Source: Selaginella moellendorffii | Lineage: Eukaryota; Streptophyta; Lycopodiopsida; Selaginellales; Selaginellaceae | Direction: 5' to 3' | Length of the DNA: 64,000 bases | NCBI RefSeq assembly: GCF_000143415.4 | Contig: NW_003314280.1 | Coordinates: 921,250-985,249 of the forward strand | Part shown: positions 1-10,212 of the stretch, piece after piece | Position numbering within the stretch: the stretch's first letter is position 1 | How the letters are laid out: each line of letters starts with the position of its first letter | The notes under the pieces: generated by a model | What the model was told of the DNA's origin: nothing | The model's input: only the letters and a program-made list of their open reading frames with translations | Databases searched by the model: none | Made by a program: the position numbers and the translations under genes

Positions 1-1534
1 ATGAATTCAAATTAAAAGTAAAATTCTGTAAAAAATCTCTTTCTTTTAGAGTGTTTGAGAGTATTCCAAGAATATTATTTTTGGATGGGCTAGATTGAAT
101 GTTTAATACGATCAATGGCTAAAATTAATTTTCTGTTGTTTACCTGAGGGAAATTAGTTTTATTTTCTAACTTTTACCCGTGGAAAAAACAATTTAAGTT
201 TAAAAAACAATTTCAGATAAAGCTACTGCTCCAGCTAAGTGTTTGAACAAGCACTCCAAATGAAAGGATAACTGGATGGCTCACAAATACATCGTGGGAG
301 TAGATTGGATTGTGAGGCAGTCACTCCATGTTTGAGAGTGCGCAAAGCTAGAGAGATCTTTGAAAAGGTGGCAGACCATTTTGTCACACGTTTGAATGCT
401 AGAATGCAATGATCATGGTCCACGCTCATAGAGGTTTTTGCTGCTCAAATCTCTCCAGATCCAGCTATAGAGAGTAAAGCAATTGCATCACTTTTATCAA
501 CTCCCTCAGTGCTTGCTCAAGCATGCAAGAATCAAGCTCTACACAGCTTTGCAAGATCTAGCAAGCTCCTACACCTTGAAACATTATATTATCTCTTCAT
601 ATGACATCCTCACCTGGTACAATGAGGATGTGTATCTATTATTATAGCTCTCAACAAGATTATAATCACTTTCTTGACCAACTCTTAATGGTTAAATAAT
701 TTACGTTGCATTCGCCACCAATGTATCCACTGTCGTGGATGAGAAAAGAGAAGCCCTAATTAGGGCCTCCCTCTTCTCGCAGATGGCTGAGAAGGACTTG
801 GCGTTGCAGAACTCTGCTGCTAACAAAGTTTTTCGATGCTGCCTTTTGACCCTTTGATGATTCGCTTCTTCAGATTAAAAAGAAAAAGAAAGAAAAAATA
901 AACAATGAAAATGTAGAAGAGTATTCCTGTATTCATTGTTCGGCATTTCCTCTTGTACTCGACAACCAGAAACTACTAGAGGAAAAGGGAAAGATTATAG
1001 GTGTTTGATAAAAGCATTAAATACTTGATTAAATTTATAATGCACTTTATCGCTTTAAGAAGGCACTCTTTTTTGAGTTAGCAAAGAAAACTAAGCGAAC
1101 TTAAAACTTTCGTGCTTAAAGCTTACCACCATCCTCCTTATATCCATCTTGCATTTTAGGTGGATCAGTGCACCAGTGGAGAGCTGTGAGGAAAGTTACC
1201 TTCTCCTTGTCCTTACATTTGATCTCGGAGTTTGCTCCATCCATTTTCTTTTAGGGCGCGGGAGAATGTGGATCGAATGTAGCGTGTTCCAAGGCGCTTG
1301 TCTGGGCGCGATCACGCGAGATCGCTGCGGCGCTGGCGCCAGCATCATCGGCGTGGAGCGGCGATCACCCGGTAATCGGCGGCAGAGATGGAGTGATCGC
1401 CCTTGCGTGCTCAGCGCCGCTAGAAACGCACGAGTGGCGCCTGGACAAGCGCGACGCTCTTCTACTTCTTCTCCTTCTACAAGGTTCGCTCGTTCTTTCT
1501 TTCTTGTGCTTGCGTGCTTTCATTCTTCTTCGTC
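1..1534. other. gene-free AT-rich stretch
   Basis: No coding region can be supported. The first 1.1 kb is AT-rich; the sequence becomes GC-rich from about 1.25 kb on approaching the pectate lyase gene. A weak resemblance to a broken PPR repeat lies near 311-600 and is listed among the rejected items. The last part probably holds the promoter and 5' UTR of the pectate lyase gene. Confidence 0.5.
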
Positions 1535-2927
1535 ATGCGCGTGTGTTTTGTTGCCTTGGTGCTTCTTTTCCAGGTAGCAAGTGTAGCATTTGCTCTAAGT
1601 TTTACTTTCCTATGCTTTTAGATCGCCTCAGGCGGTGGAGCTCCTCCACCACCTTACCATGGTGTCGATGCTACGCTTCGGGGACTGGCAGGAGCAGCGG
1701 AAGGATTTGGTGCCGCTTCGATCGGTGGCCTCGAAGGCGATACTTATTCCGTCACCAATCTCCTTGGTAAGAAACGGAAATGAAAGCTTTCATGGAGTGT
1801 TTCTTAGCTCGTGTTCCCGTGCTTGTGCTTTTATAGATGACGGTCCTGGAAGTCTTCGTTATGCTGCTGCTCGAGACGAGCCACTCTGGGTTGTGTTTAA
1901 CGTTTCAGGAACAATTTCTCTAGCGTCCCCGCTCAGAGTCACGTCCCACAAGACGATCGATGGCCGCGGCCAACGGATCAAAATCACTGGAAACGGTCTG
2001 CTCCTGCAGAGCTGCGAGCATGTCATCGTAAACAATCTCGAGTTTGAGCGAGGCCGCGGCGATGCCATCACAATTGTCGCTGACGCCAAAGACGTGTGGA
2101 TCGATCGCTGCACGCTCTCGGACTACAATGACGGCCTCATTGACATCACGAGACGGAGCACTCGCGTGACGGTTTCCAGGTAACTCGAAGAAGTCCACGC
2201 AAGTTTTTTACTGGGTCTTTCCCTTTCGTTCTCTTTTGCAGATGTCACTTTTATCGGCACAAAAAAACGATGCTTATCAGTGCCAATCCTCGTCACGTCG
2301 GGGATAGAAACATTAAAGTTACAATCCACCATTGTTACTTTGATCAGACGCAAGAACGACATCCTCGAGTGAGATTCGCGAAAGTCCATCTTTACAACAA
2401 CTACTTTCGGGAGTGGGGGGTGTATGGTGTTCGCGCTAGCGTGGAAGCTCAGGTGCTCTGGTCTGATCTGATCTTATTCCATCACGCTTAACTTCATCCT
2501 CGTTTTTTTCTGGTAAATGCTGGCAGATTGTCTCGGAGCACAACGTTTATGAGGCCGGAACCAGCAAGCGTGCTTTCGACTATTTTATTGAAAAGGTGAC
2601 GCATCGCGGCCCATGTCCTTGACTGTCTTTTTCTCTTTTGGGCATGAAAGCCACTCAACTTTTTCTCCTTTCTCCCTGTCAATCTCGTATTTTAATCTTT
2701 GCCCCTTTTTGTTCCAGGCTCCCGATAGTGATATAGCCGTTGCTGGCAGCATCAGCTCTGATGGAGATGTGTTTCTCAATGGAGCCGAAGGCCCAGCAAA
2801 CTCCACTGCCTTCCTTCCAGAAGATTACTACTCGGTGAATCCCAAAGTGCAACCGGCAGGCAAGCAGCTTGTCAGAGTGATCAGGGAGACGGCTGGGTGG
2901 CAAAACATACCGCTTCCCGGCAGCTAG
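1535..2927 (+). CDS. secreted pectate lyase (PL1 family)
   Basis: Pectate lyases cleave de-esterified homogalacturonan in the cell wall by calcium-dependent beta-elimination. I model six exons: 1535-1573, 1622-1766, 1837-2179, 2242-2452, 2527-2595 and 2718-2927, giving 338 residues. The first exon encodes a short hydrophobic leader (MRVCFVALVLLFQ) that continues into a Gly/Pro-rich stretch, a plausible signal peptide and the reason for this start. Family landmarks follow in order: GFGAASIGGLEGDTYSVTNL, DDGPGSLRYAA, IDGRG, VWIDRCTLSDYNDGLIDITR (calcium-binding Asp), HFYRHKKTML, the catalytic-Arg motif RHPRVRF, and NNYFREWGVYGVRAS. No break is visible. The protein is a little short for the plant family because it lacks the extra N-terminal domain of many flowering-plant members. 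The start exon is less certain than the core. Confidence 0.85.
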
Positions 2928-4218
2928 TCCGTCAAGGTAAGTTCGATTTCTTTTTCGATAAGTGCCTCGATCAATTCCCGTTTGATTGCAGAAAAGCGAC
3001 TCGCGTTTTGATGAGCACCACCGTTGTCATCACCAAGCGTCTTACTGCGCAACGAGAAGCTAAATTCCGAAGAAGGAAAAGCCTGCCGGATCATGGGGAC
3101 GGTATGGTGGAGCTCACGAACTCTGGAGTCGGTTCCTTCACGCGAGCAGCCTGAGAGCCACCGCCCATTCCAGTGAGACTGGAATTTACGTTTTTTTTTT
3201 ACTCGGCTCTAGAAGGTACGCTAAAACACAGGTCGCGAAGAATCGACCAAATCTCGACCAACTTCGGACCGAGCCAAGCGAGAAACGAGCCATTGATTCC
3301 ATCCAAGACCAAGTTAAAGAGACCCGAGTGAAGAAGATGGTAGGAAAAGTTTATCTATCTTTTCTTAACAAAGAACTTGTGTGTCAGGTTGACTACTATG
3401 GCTCTCTCACTCTGGTGAGCAAACTTTCGAGTAGAAAAAAAAAACAAAGAAAAAGAAAAATGGAGCAGTGAATTTTTTTCCATTCTTTTGTTTTGGGCGA
3501 TGAGCTACGACGAGCGAGAAGTGACACGGTTGGTTTTGGAGTGGTTTGGCTCTTGTCACGGAGCCATGAAAATCGTTTCGTTGGTACCAGCGTCTCAGGC
3601 AAAAGGCTGGCGGTATCCAATGTTGGCTCGCTGGAGCTCGGTTGGCTATGGCGGTCATACATAGAGATTCATTCTTACACACAAAAGAAGGTGGTTTTTT
3701 TTTTTTTTTTTCTTAGCTAAGTTTAAGCAGCGGGTGTGAGTGATTCCAGTGTTCCCCCAAATTTGGGGAGGGAAACAAGGGCCGCTGATTCCACCACCAC
3801 TGATTAAACTCGGGGCCTTGAAAATTCCTTGCGTTTCTCTCCAATCAGTTCTAAAGCTCGCGAGCTACTAAGTGAGAACTCGAGGTCTTCCAAGTAAGCT
3901 CTCTCAGATCTTTTCTCTAGTTTCTTTTTGGTCGCTCCTTTCACACATGTGAGAATTCATGCCTTTCATTGATTCCTCCATTCATAGATTCTAATTTCTG
4001 CGCTAGCTTTCTTTCTCCACTAGCGAGGCCGAGCTAGTGCTAGCCTAGTAGCTAGCGTTTTCTTTCTCCGCGCGCTTTCTTCCTCTCTATCGAGATTCTT
4101 TCATCGATCCATCCCTTCTTGCCGAGCTCCCGCGTTTCGCTACGCATCCACATTTCGTCCAGATCGCGAGCACCATCCGGATCGCCAGTGAAGAACAAGG
4201 AAGGAGAGCTCCAATCCA
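2928..4218. other. intergenic, 3' of pectate lyase and 5' of first GH81 gene
   Basis: No gene is supported. Several homopolymer runs (A near 3434, T near 3690-3712) and weak open frames have no family resemblance. The last 200 bases are pyrimidine-rich and probably form the promoter and 5' UTR of the GH81 gene. Confidence 0.5.
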
Positions 4219-6339
4219 ATGGCGATGGCGTCGCCGCTAGCGCTGGTGGCGATGCTAGTCCGCTACTCCCTGCTGATCACGGCGATCCTGGCGATGGTGG
4301 CGATGGTGGCGATGGGGGAGGAGGACGACTCCCTCTTCACCGTGGCCAAGCAGTTCAAGCGCTCCGTCCAGAACGTGGCGGCGGGCGAGCCGAGCTCCGG
4401 GCTATGGACGTCGCGCGCGCGGCAGCGTCCCCTCCCCACCAACAAGTTCTGGCAGAACTTCGTGCTCAACAGGGGATCCTCGCCGGAGTACATCCATCCC
4501 TACACCATCCAGGCGGGTAACTCCTCCATCGCCATCGGCTACCCCAAGCGCCAGGCCTCGCCCACCTTGATCGCCCAGATCCACGCCAACGATCTTTTGG
4601 TCTCCGCGCGATCGCCATCATCGCCCATCATCCAGGTCTCCCACCACGACGACCTCACCGTGACGCTCTCCCTCGGCCAGGCAATGCGCGCGCACCTCCT
4701 CCGCGGCAGCCCCTACGTCTCCTTCGTCTTCTCGGACGCCACGCCGCTCATCGCCAGCGCGCACGCCATCGCCAATCTCTCCCGGAGCGCCGACTCCACC
4801 AAGCACACGCTCTTCCTCGCCAATGGCCAGAGGTGGGTCGTCTACTCCTCCGCGCCGATCCATCTCCAGCTCGATCGGTCCGCGCAGCAGCTCTCGGCCA
4901 GCGGCGATGGGTACTCGGGCGTTCTTCGCATCGCGCTCGTCGCCACCCCCAGCGCCGAGCCACTGCTCGATCGCTACAGCGGCTGCTACGCGGTGGCGTC
5001 CTGGGTCTCGATCGACACCGTCTCCTCCGCGCCGCGCGCCTCCATGGCCTTCACCTACAAGACCCAGGGCCGCGGCGACCTCCTCCTCCTCGCGCTCCCC
5101 CTCCACCGCGCCGCCATGGACTACGCCACCGCCGGCGCGCGCCCGCTCCCCCAGCTCCGCTACGCCAGCATCGACGGCGAGCTCCAGGGCGTGGTGGGCA
5201 GCCTCTGGAAGCTCGACTCCAGCGCGCCCATGGCCGCCATAGCCTGGCACTCGGTGGCGGGGATCCGCGAGCCCACTGCAGCTGGGCGGCTTGGCGCGGC
5301 CCTCGCCCGCGACGTGGCGGCGCTCCGCCCGATCAACACCTCCTCGACGTACTTCTTCGGCAAGGCGGTGGCGCGCGCCGCGCGGCTGGCGCTCATCGCT
5401 GAGGAGATCGGTGCTCCCGACCAGGCGGCGGCGGTGGCGGCGTTCCTGGATTCCAACCTCAGCCCCTGGTTCGATGGATCCAACGCGGGGAACGCGATCG
5501 TCTACGATGGGCAGTGGGGTGGATTGGTGAGCCAGGCCGGGGCTTTCGACTCGGGCGCGGACTTTGGCCTGGGAGTGTACAACGATCACCACTACCACTG
5601 GGGCTACTTCGTCTACGCGGGCGCCGTGCTCGCCAAGCTCGATCGCGGCTGGGGCGAGCGCTACCGCACGAATCTCTACTCGCTGGTGGGCGATTACATG
5701 TCCCCGGCGCCGCCGCGCTCCGGATCATCGCGCGCGAATTTCCCGCGCTTCCGCCACTTCGATCCGTGGGTGATGCACTCCTGGGCGGGCGGGCTGACCG
5801 AGTTCGCGGATGGGCGCAACCAGGAGAGCAGCAGCGAGGCCGTGAACGCCTACTACGCGGCGGCGCTGCTGGGGCGAGCCTACGGCGACGAGGATCTCGC
5901 CAACACCGGCAGCGCCATCGCTGGATTCGAGGCGCTGGGCGCGAAATCGCTGTGGCACATCCGCCGCGACAGCGATCTCTACGAGCCGGAGTTTGTTCGC
6001 GAGAATCGGATGAGCGGCGTGGTGTGGGCGAACAAGCGGGACACTGCGCTGTGGTTCGCGGCCACGTCGGTGCTCGAGTGCCGCGTCGGCATCCAGGTCA
6101 TACCGGTGACGCCCGCCACGGAGGCGCTGTACGACGACGTGGACTACAACCGGCAGCTGTACGAGTGGGCGTCGCCGGCGGTGCAGAGCGACACGTGGCG
6201 GGGGTTCGCGCTGGCGGTGCAGGCCACGTATGATCCGGCACGCGCGCGTGCCAACGTGGAGCTCCTGGAGAGGTTTGACGATGGGAATTCCTTGTCCAAT
6301 ATGTTGTGGTGGGTTTACACGAGGCCCAGCATCACGTAG
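4219..6339 (+). CDS. GH81 endo-1,3-beta-glucanase / beta-glucan-binding protein, copy 1
   Basis: Glycoside hydrolase family 81 proteins hydrolyse or bind 1,3-beta-glucans such as fungal and oomycete wall glucan. The soybean glucan elicitor-binding protein belongs to this family. The gene is a single 706-codon exon. A hydrophobic leader (about residues 10-32, ending AMVAMGEEDD) predicts secretion. The N-terminal beta-sandwich region carries PLPTNKFWQNFVLN and YIHPYTIQ. The helical catalytic domain carries STYFFGKAVARAARLALIAEE, QWGGLVS, YNDHHYHWGYFVYAGAVLA and GRNQESSSEAVNAYYAA. By family comparison the acid/base pair is expected at D456 and E536/E540, all present. The protein ends in the typical DGNSLSNMLWWVYTRPSIT. 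It lies in tandem with a second GH81 gene at 7746, with a PR-1 gene between them. Third-position GC is very high, which creates long meaningless frames on the other strand. Confidence 0.93.
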   Translation: MAMASPLALVAMLVRYSLLITAILAMVAMVAMGEEDDSLFTVAKQFKRSVQNVAAGEPSSGLWTSRARQRPLPTNKFWQNFVLNRGSSPEYIHPYTIQAGNSSIAIGYPKRQASPTLIAQIHANDLLVSARSPSSPIIQVSHHDDLTVTLSLGQAMRAHLLRGSPYVSFVFSDATPLIASAHAIANLSRSADSTKHTLFLANGQRWVVYSSAPIHLQLDRSAQQLSASGDGYSGVLRIALVATPSAEPLLDRYSGCYAVASWVSIDTVSSAPRASMAFTYKTQGRGDLLLLALPLHRAAMDYATAGARPLPQLRYASIDGELQGVVGSLWKLDSSAPMAAIAWHSVAGIREPTAAGRLGAALARDVAALRPINTSSTYFFGKAVARAARLALIAEEIGAPDQAAAVAAFLDSNLSPWFDGSNAGNAIVYDGQWGGLVSQAGAFDSGADFGLGVYNDHHYHWGYFVYAGAVLAKLDRGWGERYRTNLYSLVGDYMSPAPPRSGSSRANFPRFRHFDPWVMHSWAGGLTEFADGRNQESSSEAVNAYYAAALLGRAYGDEDLANTGSAIAGFEALGAKSLWHIRRDSDLYEPEFVRENRMSGVVWANKRDTALWFAATSVLECRVGIQVIPVTPATEALYDDVDYNRQLYEWASPAVQSDTWRGFALAVQATYDPARARANVELLERFDDGNSLSNMLWWVYTRPSIT

Positions 6340-6647
6340 GAGCTTTTTTCATCGTTTTTACTTTCTACTATCTATTACACCTGTTGTAAAAAGAGCTGCG
6401 CGCCAATCTTTGAATTCGAATCAAGCGGGATATACTCCGGCATCTTGGGGATTTGCGCGCTAATTTCATGTTTCCCTCGAGTAGAAAGTTTCTTCTCTCA
6501 GCGCAATGGAAGAAAGAAAGTTTCCTCTCTCAGCGCAATTGGAAGAAACCTCGAGGAATCGGGTGCCTATAAGATCGATGTCGAGAGTTTCTATCAGCGC
6601 AATCTCCAGCAATCGGGCAGATCCATGCGCGAGAATCCTACGAGAAT
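6340..6647. other. GH81 / PR-1 spacer
   Basis: A spacer of about 300 bp. It contains a short direct repeat: AGAAAGTTTC(C/T)TCTCTCAGCGCAA occurs at about 6483 and 6515. No other feature is seen. Confidence 0.5.
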
Positions 6648-7154
6648 ATGGAATTGCTCCTTGTGATTGCTCTTGTCTCTATGACCATCGGACTCGCCGA
6701 CAGCTACAGCGCTGCGATTCGGGCCAGCCTCCAGCAGGATAATTCCATCGATCAAGAGTTCCTGGACGCGCACAACGCCGCCAGGGCCGCGGTAGACGTC
6801 CCGCCGCTCTCGTGGGACGCGAGCCTGGCCGAGTTTGCTCGGGGCTGGGCGTCCAGGCTGCGAGACGCCGGCTGCACGAACTTGGTTCACTCGGGGGGCA
6901 TGTACGGGGAGAACCTGTGGTACGGGCCCGGAAGACCCAGCGACGCCGTGGGGCTGTGGGTGGCGGAGCAGCGCTTCTACGATCCGGAGAGCAACCAGTG
7001 CAAGAGTGGCGAGGTGTGTGGGCATTACACCCAGGTTGTCTGGTCGAGGTCCCAGAAGCTCGGATGCGCGTATCTGAGCTGTGGAAATGGATTGTTTGTG
7101 GCGAGCTGCAACTATTATCCGAGAGGAAACATTGTTGGAGAGACACCATTCTAG
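6648..7154 (+). CDS. PR1: PR-1-type CAP-superfamily secreted protein
   Basis: PR-1 proteins are small apoplastic CAP proteins with sterol-binding and antimicrobial activity. This intronless gene encodes 168 residues with an N-terminal signal peptide (MELLLVIALVSMTIGLADS). The CAP domain follows: FLDAHNAARAAVDVPPLSWD, then LVHSGGMYGENLWYG, AVGLWVAEQRFYD, CAP signature GHYTQVVWSRSQKLGCA and second signature FVASCNYYPRGN. The cavity His and Glu residues (H of LVHSGG, E of GENLW, E of VAEQ, H of GHYTQ) are all present, with paired cysteines. The last eleven residues, PRGNIVGETPF, match the layout of the CAPE defence peptide released from tomato PR-1b. The gene sits between two GH81 genes on the same strand, suggesting an extracellular defence cluster. 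Promoter elements were not identified. Confidence 0.93.
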   Translation: MELLLVIALVSMTIGLADSYSAAIRASLQQDNSIDQEFLDAHNAARAAVDVPPLSWDASLAEFARGWASRLRDAGCTNLVHSGGMYGENLWYGPGRPSDAVGLWVAEQRFYDPESNQCKSGEVCGHYTQVVWSRSQKLGCAYLSCGNGLFVASCNYYPRGNIVGETPF

Positions 7155-7745
7155 AGCGGGGTTTAAGGTTTAACAAACCCTAAAGGTAGTATAAAGGTAG
7201 GGTTTAAGGACCTTAAAGGTATAGATCGTTCAAGGGTTTAACGATCTGTTGCTAAAAGTTGTGAACAGGAGTTTGGATAGGCTTGGCTGCGTGATCATGA
7301 GCAGAATATGCGCCCTTCTTCTACGTTTGCCTGAATCGTTGGATCCAAGCCGGCGCCGACAAGATTCCCGTGCACACAAAGCGCTGTTTTCTTGCGCTCG
7401 CTTTTGTTTGTTATGGCTCGCCTCGCGTCAAAGCACAAATTCCATGACACCCCAAAAGCCTTCCCTCGTTCTCCTCCTCCTCCGAGAGCAAGAACAAGGA
7501 GAGAGAGAGGGAGAGGGAGATCGGGGAGATAGTTTGTTTTGCTTATGGTTTGGGCGATAATAGATATAAGTATTCTCAGTCGACACAACACAACAGAGAG
7601 TCGATCCATGCAGAACTGCGCCACCCCACCCCCACTCTTACCCTTCTCCCAGCTCCACTTGGAGTGATCTTTGGAAGTTCCAGTACCAAAGATCCAGCGA
7701 AAGCCCAATTTCTCATCTCGTCAAGCTCGCTGGATTCGAGAGATC
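7155..7745. other. PR-1 / second GH81 spacer
   Basis: No gene. The first 90 bases contain several degenerate GGTTTAA, AAACCCTAAAGG and AGGGTTTAAGG motifs resembling interstitial telomeric or telo-box sequence. A GA-rich run (about 7495-7530) precedes the likely 5' UTR of the second GH81 gene. Confidence 0.5.
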
Positions 7746-9863
7746 ATGACCAACAACAACAGCTTGATCACATTCATCCTTCTCGCAATCGCCGTCAAAG
7801 CACTCGCGGGAGACGATGATCAATGCTTTGGCAGCATCAACAACGCGGCGGCGGGCATTCCCTCGCAGCTCTGGTCCACCGATCTCCGGAGCTCCGGCGC
7901 TCCACTCCCCACCAACGCATTCTGGCTCAACTACGTGCTCCAGGACGGATCCCAGCCCGAGTACATCCACCCCTACTCGATCCGATTCAAGCAAGGCCTC
8001 GTCTCCCTGTGCTATCCCAAGCGCCTCCTCCAGCCCACCGCCGTGATCCAGGTCCACACCGACGATCTCTCCATCTCGTGCAAGGAGGAGCCCGGCACCG
8101 CCTTCGCCGTCTCGGCCTTCGACGACCTCAGCGTCACGCTGGCCAGCCAGGGCCGCCGCCTCACGGTACCGCTGGTCCGCGGCAGCCCCTACGTCACCTT
8201 CCTCTTCCGCGGCGGTACGCCGCTACTGTCCACCATCAACGCGGTGATCAACGTCACCTCCAACCCGGACGCCACCAAGCACAAAATCCTCTTCAACAGC
8301 GGCCAGACCTGGCTCCTCTACTCCTCCTCGCCGCTTCCAATCTCCATCGACGCCACCACCAGCAGCTTTGCGCTCCGGGCCGACGCCAGGCCCTTCACCG
8401 GCACGATCCGCGCGGCAGTGCTCACCGACCCCGCCTCGGAGCCCACCCTGGACACGTACAGCCAGTGCTACGCGACGCGCGGTACCGTGGAGTTTCCAGC
8501 GCCCTTCACAATGCAGCACAAGTACACCACCGCCGGCGGCGCGGGGGAGCTCCTGCTGCTCAGCCTGCCCATGCACCGCAGCATACTGCAACAAGCCGGC
8601 GGCACGGGTACGAACGCCGCCCGCGGCATGCCGTCGCTGACGTACAACAGCATCGACGGTCAGATGGAAGGCGTGGTGGGCTCCACGTGGACACTCCGCG
8701 CGGGCGGTGCCAACGTCAGCTGGCATTCACCGCGCGGACTCCGTGCGGACCCAGCGGCGTCACACGAGATCAGCGCCGCGCTGCAGCGGGACGTGGACGA
8801 CCTCCCGGGCGTCATAGTGAACTCGTCCACGTACTTCTTCGGCAAGGCCGCTGCCCGTGCCGCGCGGCTCGCTCTCATAGCCGAGGAGGTGGCCAGGCCC
8901 GACTTGACGGGGAGGATTGCCGCCACCTTGAGGAGCTCGCTCGCGCAGTGGCTGGACAGTAACCACGCTGTCAATCCAAACATGAGTAACAGCATTGGCT
9001 ATGATCGCCAGTGGGGAGGCCTCGTGAGCAGCGACGGTGCCGCCGACAGTGGTGCCGACTTTGGCCTTGGAATGTACAACGATCACCACTTCCACTGGGG
9101 CTACTTCGTCTACGCGGGAGCCGTGCTCGCAAGAATGGACCCGGAGTGGGGGAGCCAGCACCGCTGCCAGCTCTACTCTCTCGTGTCCGACTACATGCAG
9201 CACGGTACCTCGCAGCACAACTCGGGCAGTGCCGCGCGGTACCCCCGCCTCCGCCACTTCGACCACTGGCTCATGCACTCGTGGGCCGCGGGGCTCAAGA
9301 ACTTCGCCGACGGCCGCAACCAGGAGAGCACCAGCGAGGCCGTCAACTCGTACTACGCGGCGTCGCTGCTGGGCTCCGCCTTCCACGACGCGGCGCTGGC
9401 CGAGCTCGGCGTCACGCTGGTGGCCTTCGAGACGCACGCCGCGCAGTCGCTGTGGCACGTACCGCTGGGCAGCGAGCTGTACGAGGCCGAGTTTGTGGCG
9501 CGCAACCGGATGATCGGGGTGCTCTGGGCCAACAAGCGCGACACGGCTCTCTGGTTCGGTCCGCCCGAGTGGCTGGAGGTCCGGCTGGGCATCCAGGTGC
9601 TGCCCGTGACGCCGGTGACCGAGGTGCTCTTCTCGGACACCGGCTTCGCCAGGGAGGTGGTGGAGTGGGCGTCTGCGGATATGGACTCGCGGCCCGAGGC
9701 CTCCGACGGCTGGAAGGGGTTCGTCTTCGCGCTCCAGGCGAGCTACGACCCCGCCACTGCTCTCCACCACGCCAGGCAGCTCAAGGAGTTTGACGACGGC
9801 AACTCGGCCTCCAACTTGCTCTGGTGGATCCACACACGGGCTGCCAATCCCGAGAGGCTCTAG
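7746..9863 (+). CDS. GH81 endo-1,3-beta-glucanase / beta-glucan-binding protein, copy 2
   Basis: Tandem paralogue of the gene at 4219, intronless, 705 residues. I chose the ATG that starts MTNNNSLITFILLAIAVKAL because it opens a clean signal peptide; the upstream in-frame sequence has no ATG. Conserved blocks parallel copy 1: PLPTNAFWLNYVLQ, EYIHPYSI, STYFFGKAAARAARLALIAEE, QWGGLVSS, YNDHHFHWGYFVYAGAVLA, GRNQESTSEAVNSYYAA and DGNSASNLLWWIHTRA. The predicted catalytic residues D446, E527 and E531 are intact, so both copies look capable of hydrolysis. Many substitutions separate the copies, so the duplication is not recent. The role is probably the same: attack on, or perception of, microbial 1,3-beta-glucan in the apoplast; callose turnover in spores or pollen-like cells is an alternative. 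Confidence 0.93.
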   Translation: MTNNNSLITFILLAIAVKALAGDDDQCFGSINNAAAGIPSQLWSTDLRSSGAPLPTNAFWLNYVLQDGSQPEYIHPYSIRFKQGLVSLCYPKRLLQPTAVIQVHTDDLSISCKEEPGTAFAVSAFDDLSVTLASQGRRLTVPLVRGSPYVTFLFRGGTPLLSTINAVINVTSNPDATKHKILFNSGQTWLLYSSSPLPISIDATTSSFALRADARPFTGTIRAAVLTDPASEPTLDTYSQCYATRGTVEFPAPFTMQHKYTTAGGAGELLLLSLPMHRSILQQAGGTGTNAARGMPSLTYNSIDGQMEGVVGSTWTLRAGGANVSWHSPRGLRADPAASHEISAALQRDVDDLPGVIVNSSTYFFGKAAARAARLALIAEEVARPDLTGRIAATLRSSLAQWLDSNHAVNPNMSNSIGYDRQWGGLVSSDGAADSGADFGLGMYNDHHFHWGYFVYAGAVLARMDPEWGSQHRCQLYSLVSDYMQHGTSQHNSGSAARYPRLRHFDHWLMHSWAAGLKNFADGRNQESTSEAVNSYYAASLLGSAFHDAALAELGVTLVAFETHAAQSLWHVPLGSELYEAEFVARNRMIGVLWANKRDTALWFGPPEWLEVRLGIQVLPVTPVTEVLFSDTGFAREVVEWASADMDSRPEASDGWKGFVFALQASYDPATALHHARQLKEFDDGNSASNLLWWIHTRAANPERL

Positions 9864-9873
9864 CCGAGAAGCC

Positions 9874-10200
9874 TGCTTGTGTGCGTTAACCAGTAAAGCT
9901 CTCACCACCTTGTTGATGAGAAGCTCCAGCTATGGCATAGAGTTGAAAGCGTTTCCCAGCTGACTCGATAGATCTTCGCCTGTACTCTCAAGCTCCGAAA
10001 GATTCGACCACCTTGAAAAGAAAGCTCGAGTTTTGCAGCCTGTGTGTGTTAACCAGCTTCAAAGTTCTGACCACCTTGTTGAAGAGCTATCGCATAGATT
10101 TGCCAGCGTTTCCCAGCTGACTCGATAGATCTGTCCCTTGTACTCTCAAGCTCCGAAAAAAGTCGAGAGATTCGACGACCTTGAAAAGAAAGCTCGAGGT
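9874..10200 (+). repeat. imperfect tandem duplication, about 163-bp unit, two copies
   Basis: Two adjacent similar units start near 9874 and 10037. Each contains GTTAACCAG, ACCACCTTGTTGA, GCGTTTCCCAGCTGACTCGA, TAGATCT, TACTCTCAAGCTCCGAAA and ACCTTGAAAAGAAAGCTCGAG in the same order. The copies differ by scattered substitutions and small indels. They fill the gap between two convergent genes, so the 3' UTRs of both may run through them. Confidence 0.75.
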
Positions 10201-10212
10201 TTTCCCACCTGG

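Noticed and set aside
311-600. Possible PPR relic (KAREIFEKVADHF then a stop and SWSTLIEVF)
   Set aside because: Only one weak repeat-like stretch with an in-frame stop; too little to separate from chance in AT-rich DNA.
2928-3154. Further coding exon after the pectate lyase stop
   Set aside because: The protein already ends at the family's usual terminus; the following open stretch has no pectate lyase resemblance.
4618-5598. Long minus-strand frame opposite GH81 copy 1
   Set aside because: Composition is that of a frame shadow of a GC3-rich gene (Arg, Gly, Ala, Val repeats), with no family motif; the plus-strand frame is a full GH81 protein.
7823-8962. 379-codon plus-strand frame overlapping GH81 copy 2
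   Set aside because: Pro/Arg/His-rich out-of-frame translation of the GH81 gene with no independent start context or domain.
8760-9908. 382-codon minus-strand frame opposite GH81 copy 2
   Set aside because: Same shadow effect; the intact GH81 catalytic motifs are on the plus strand.
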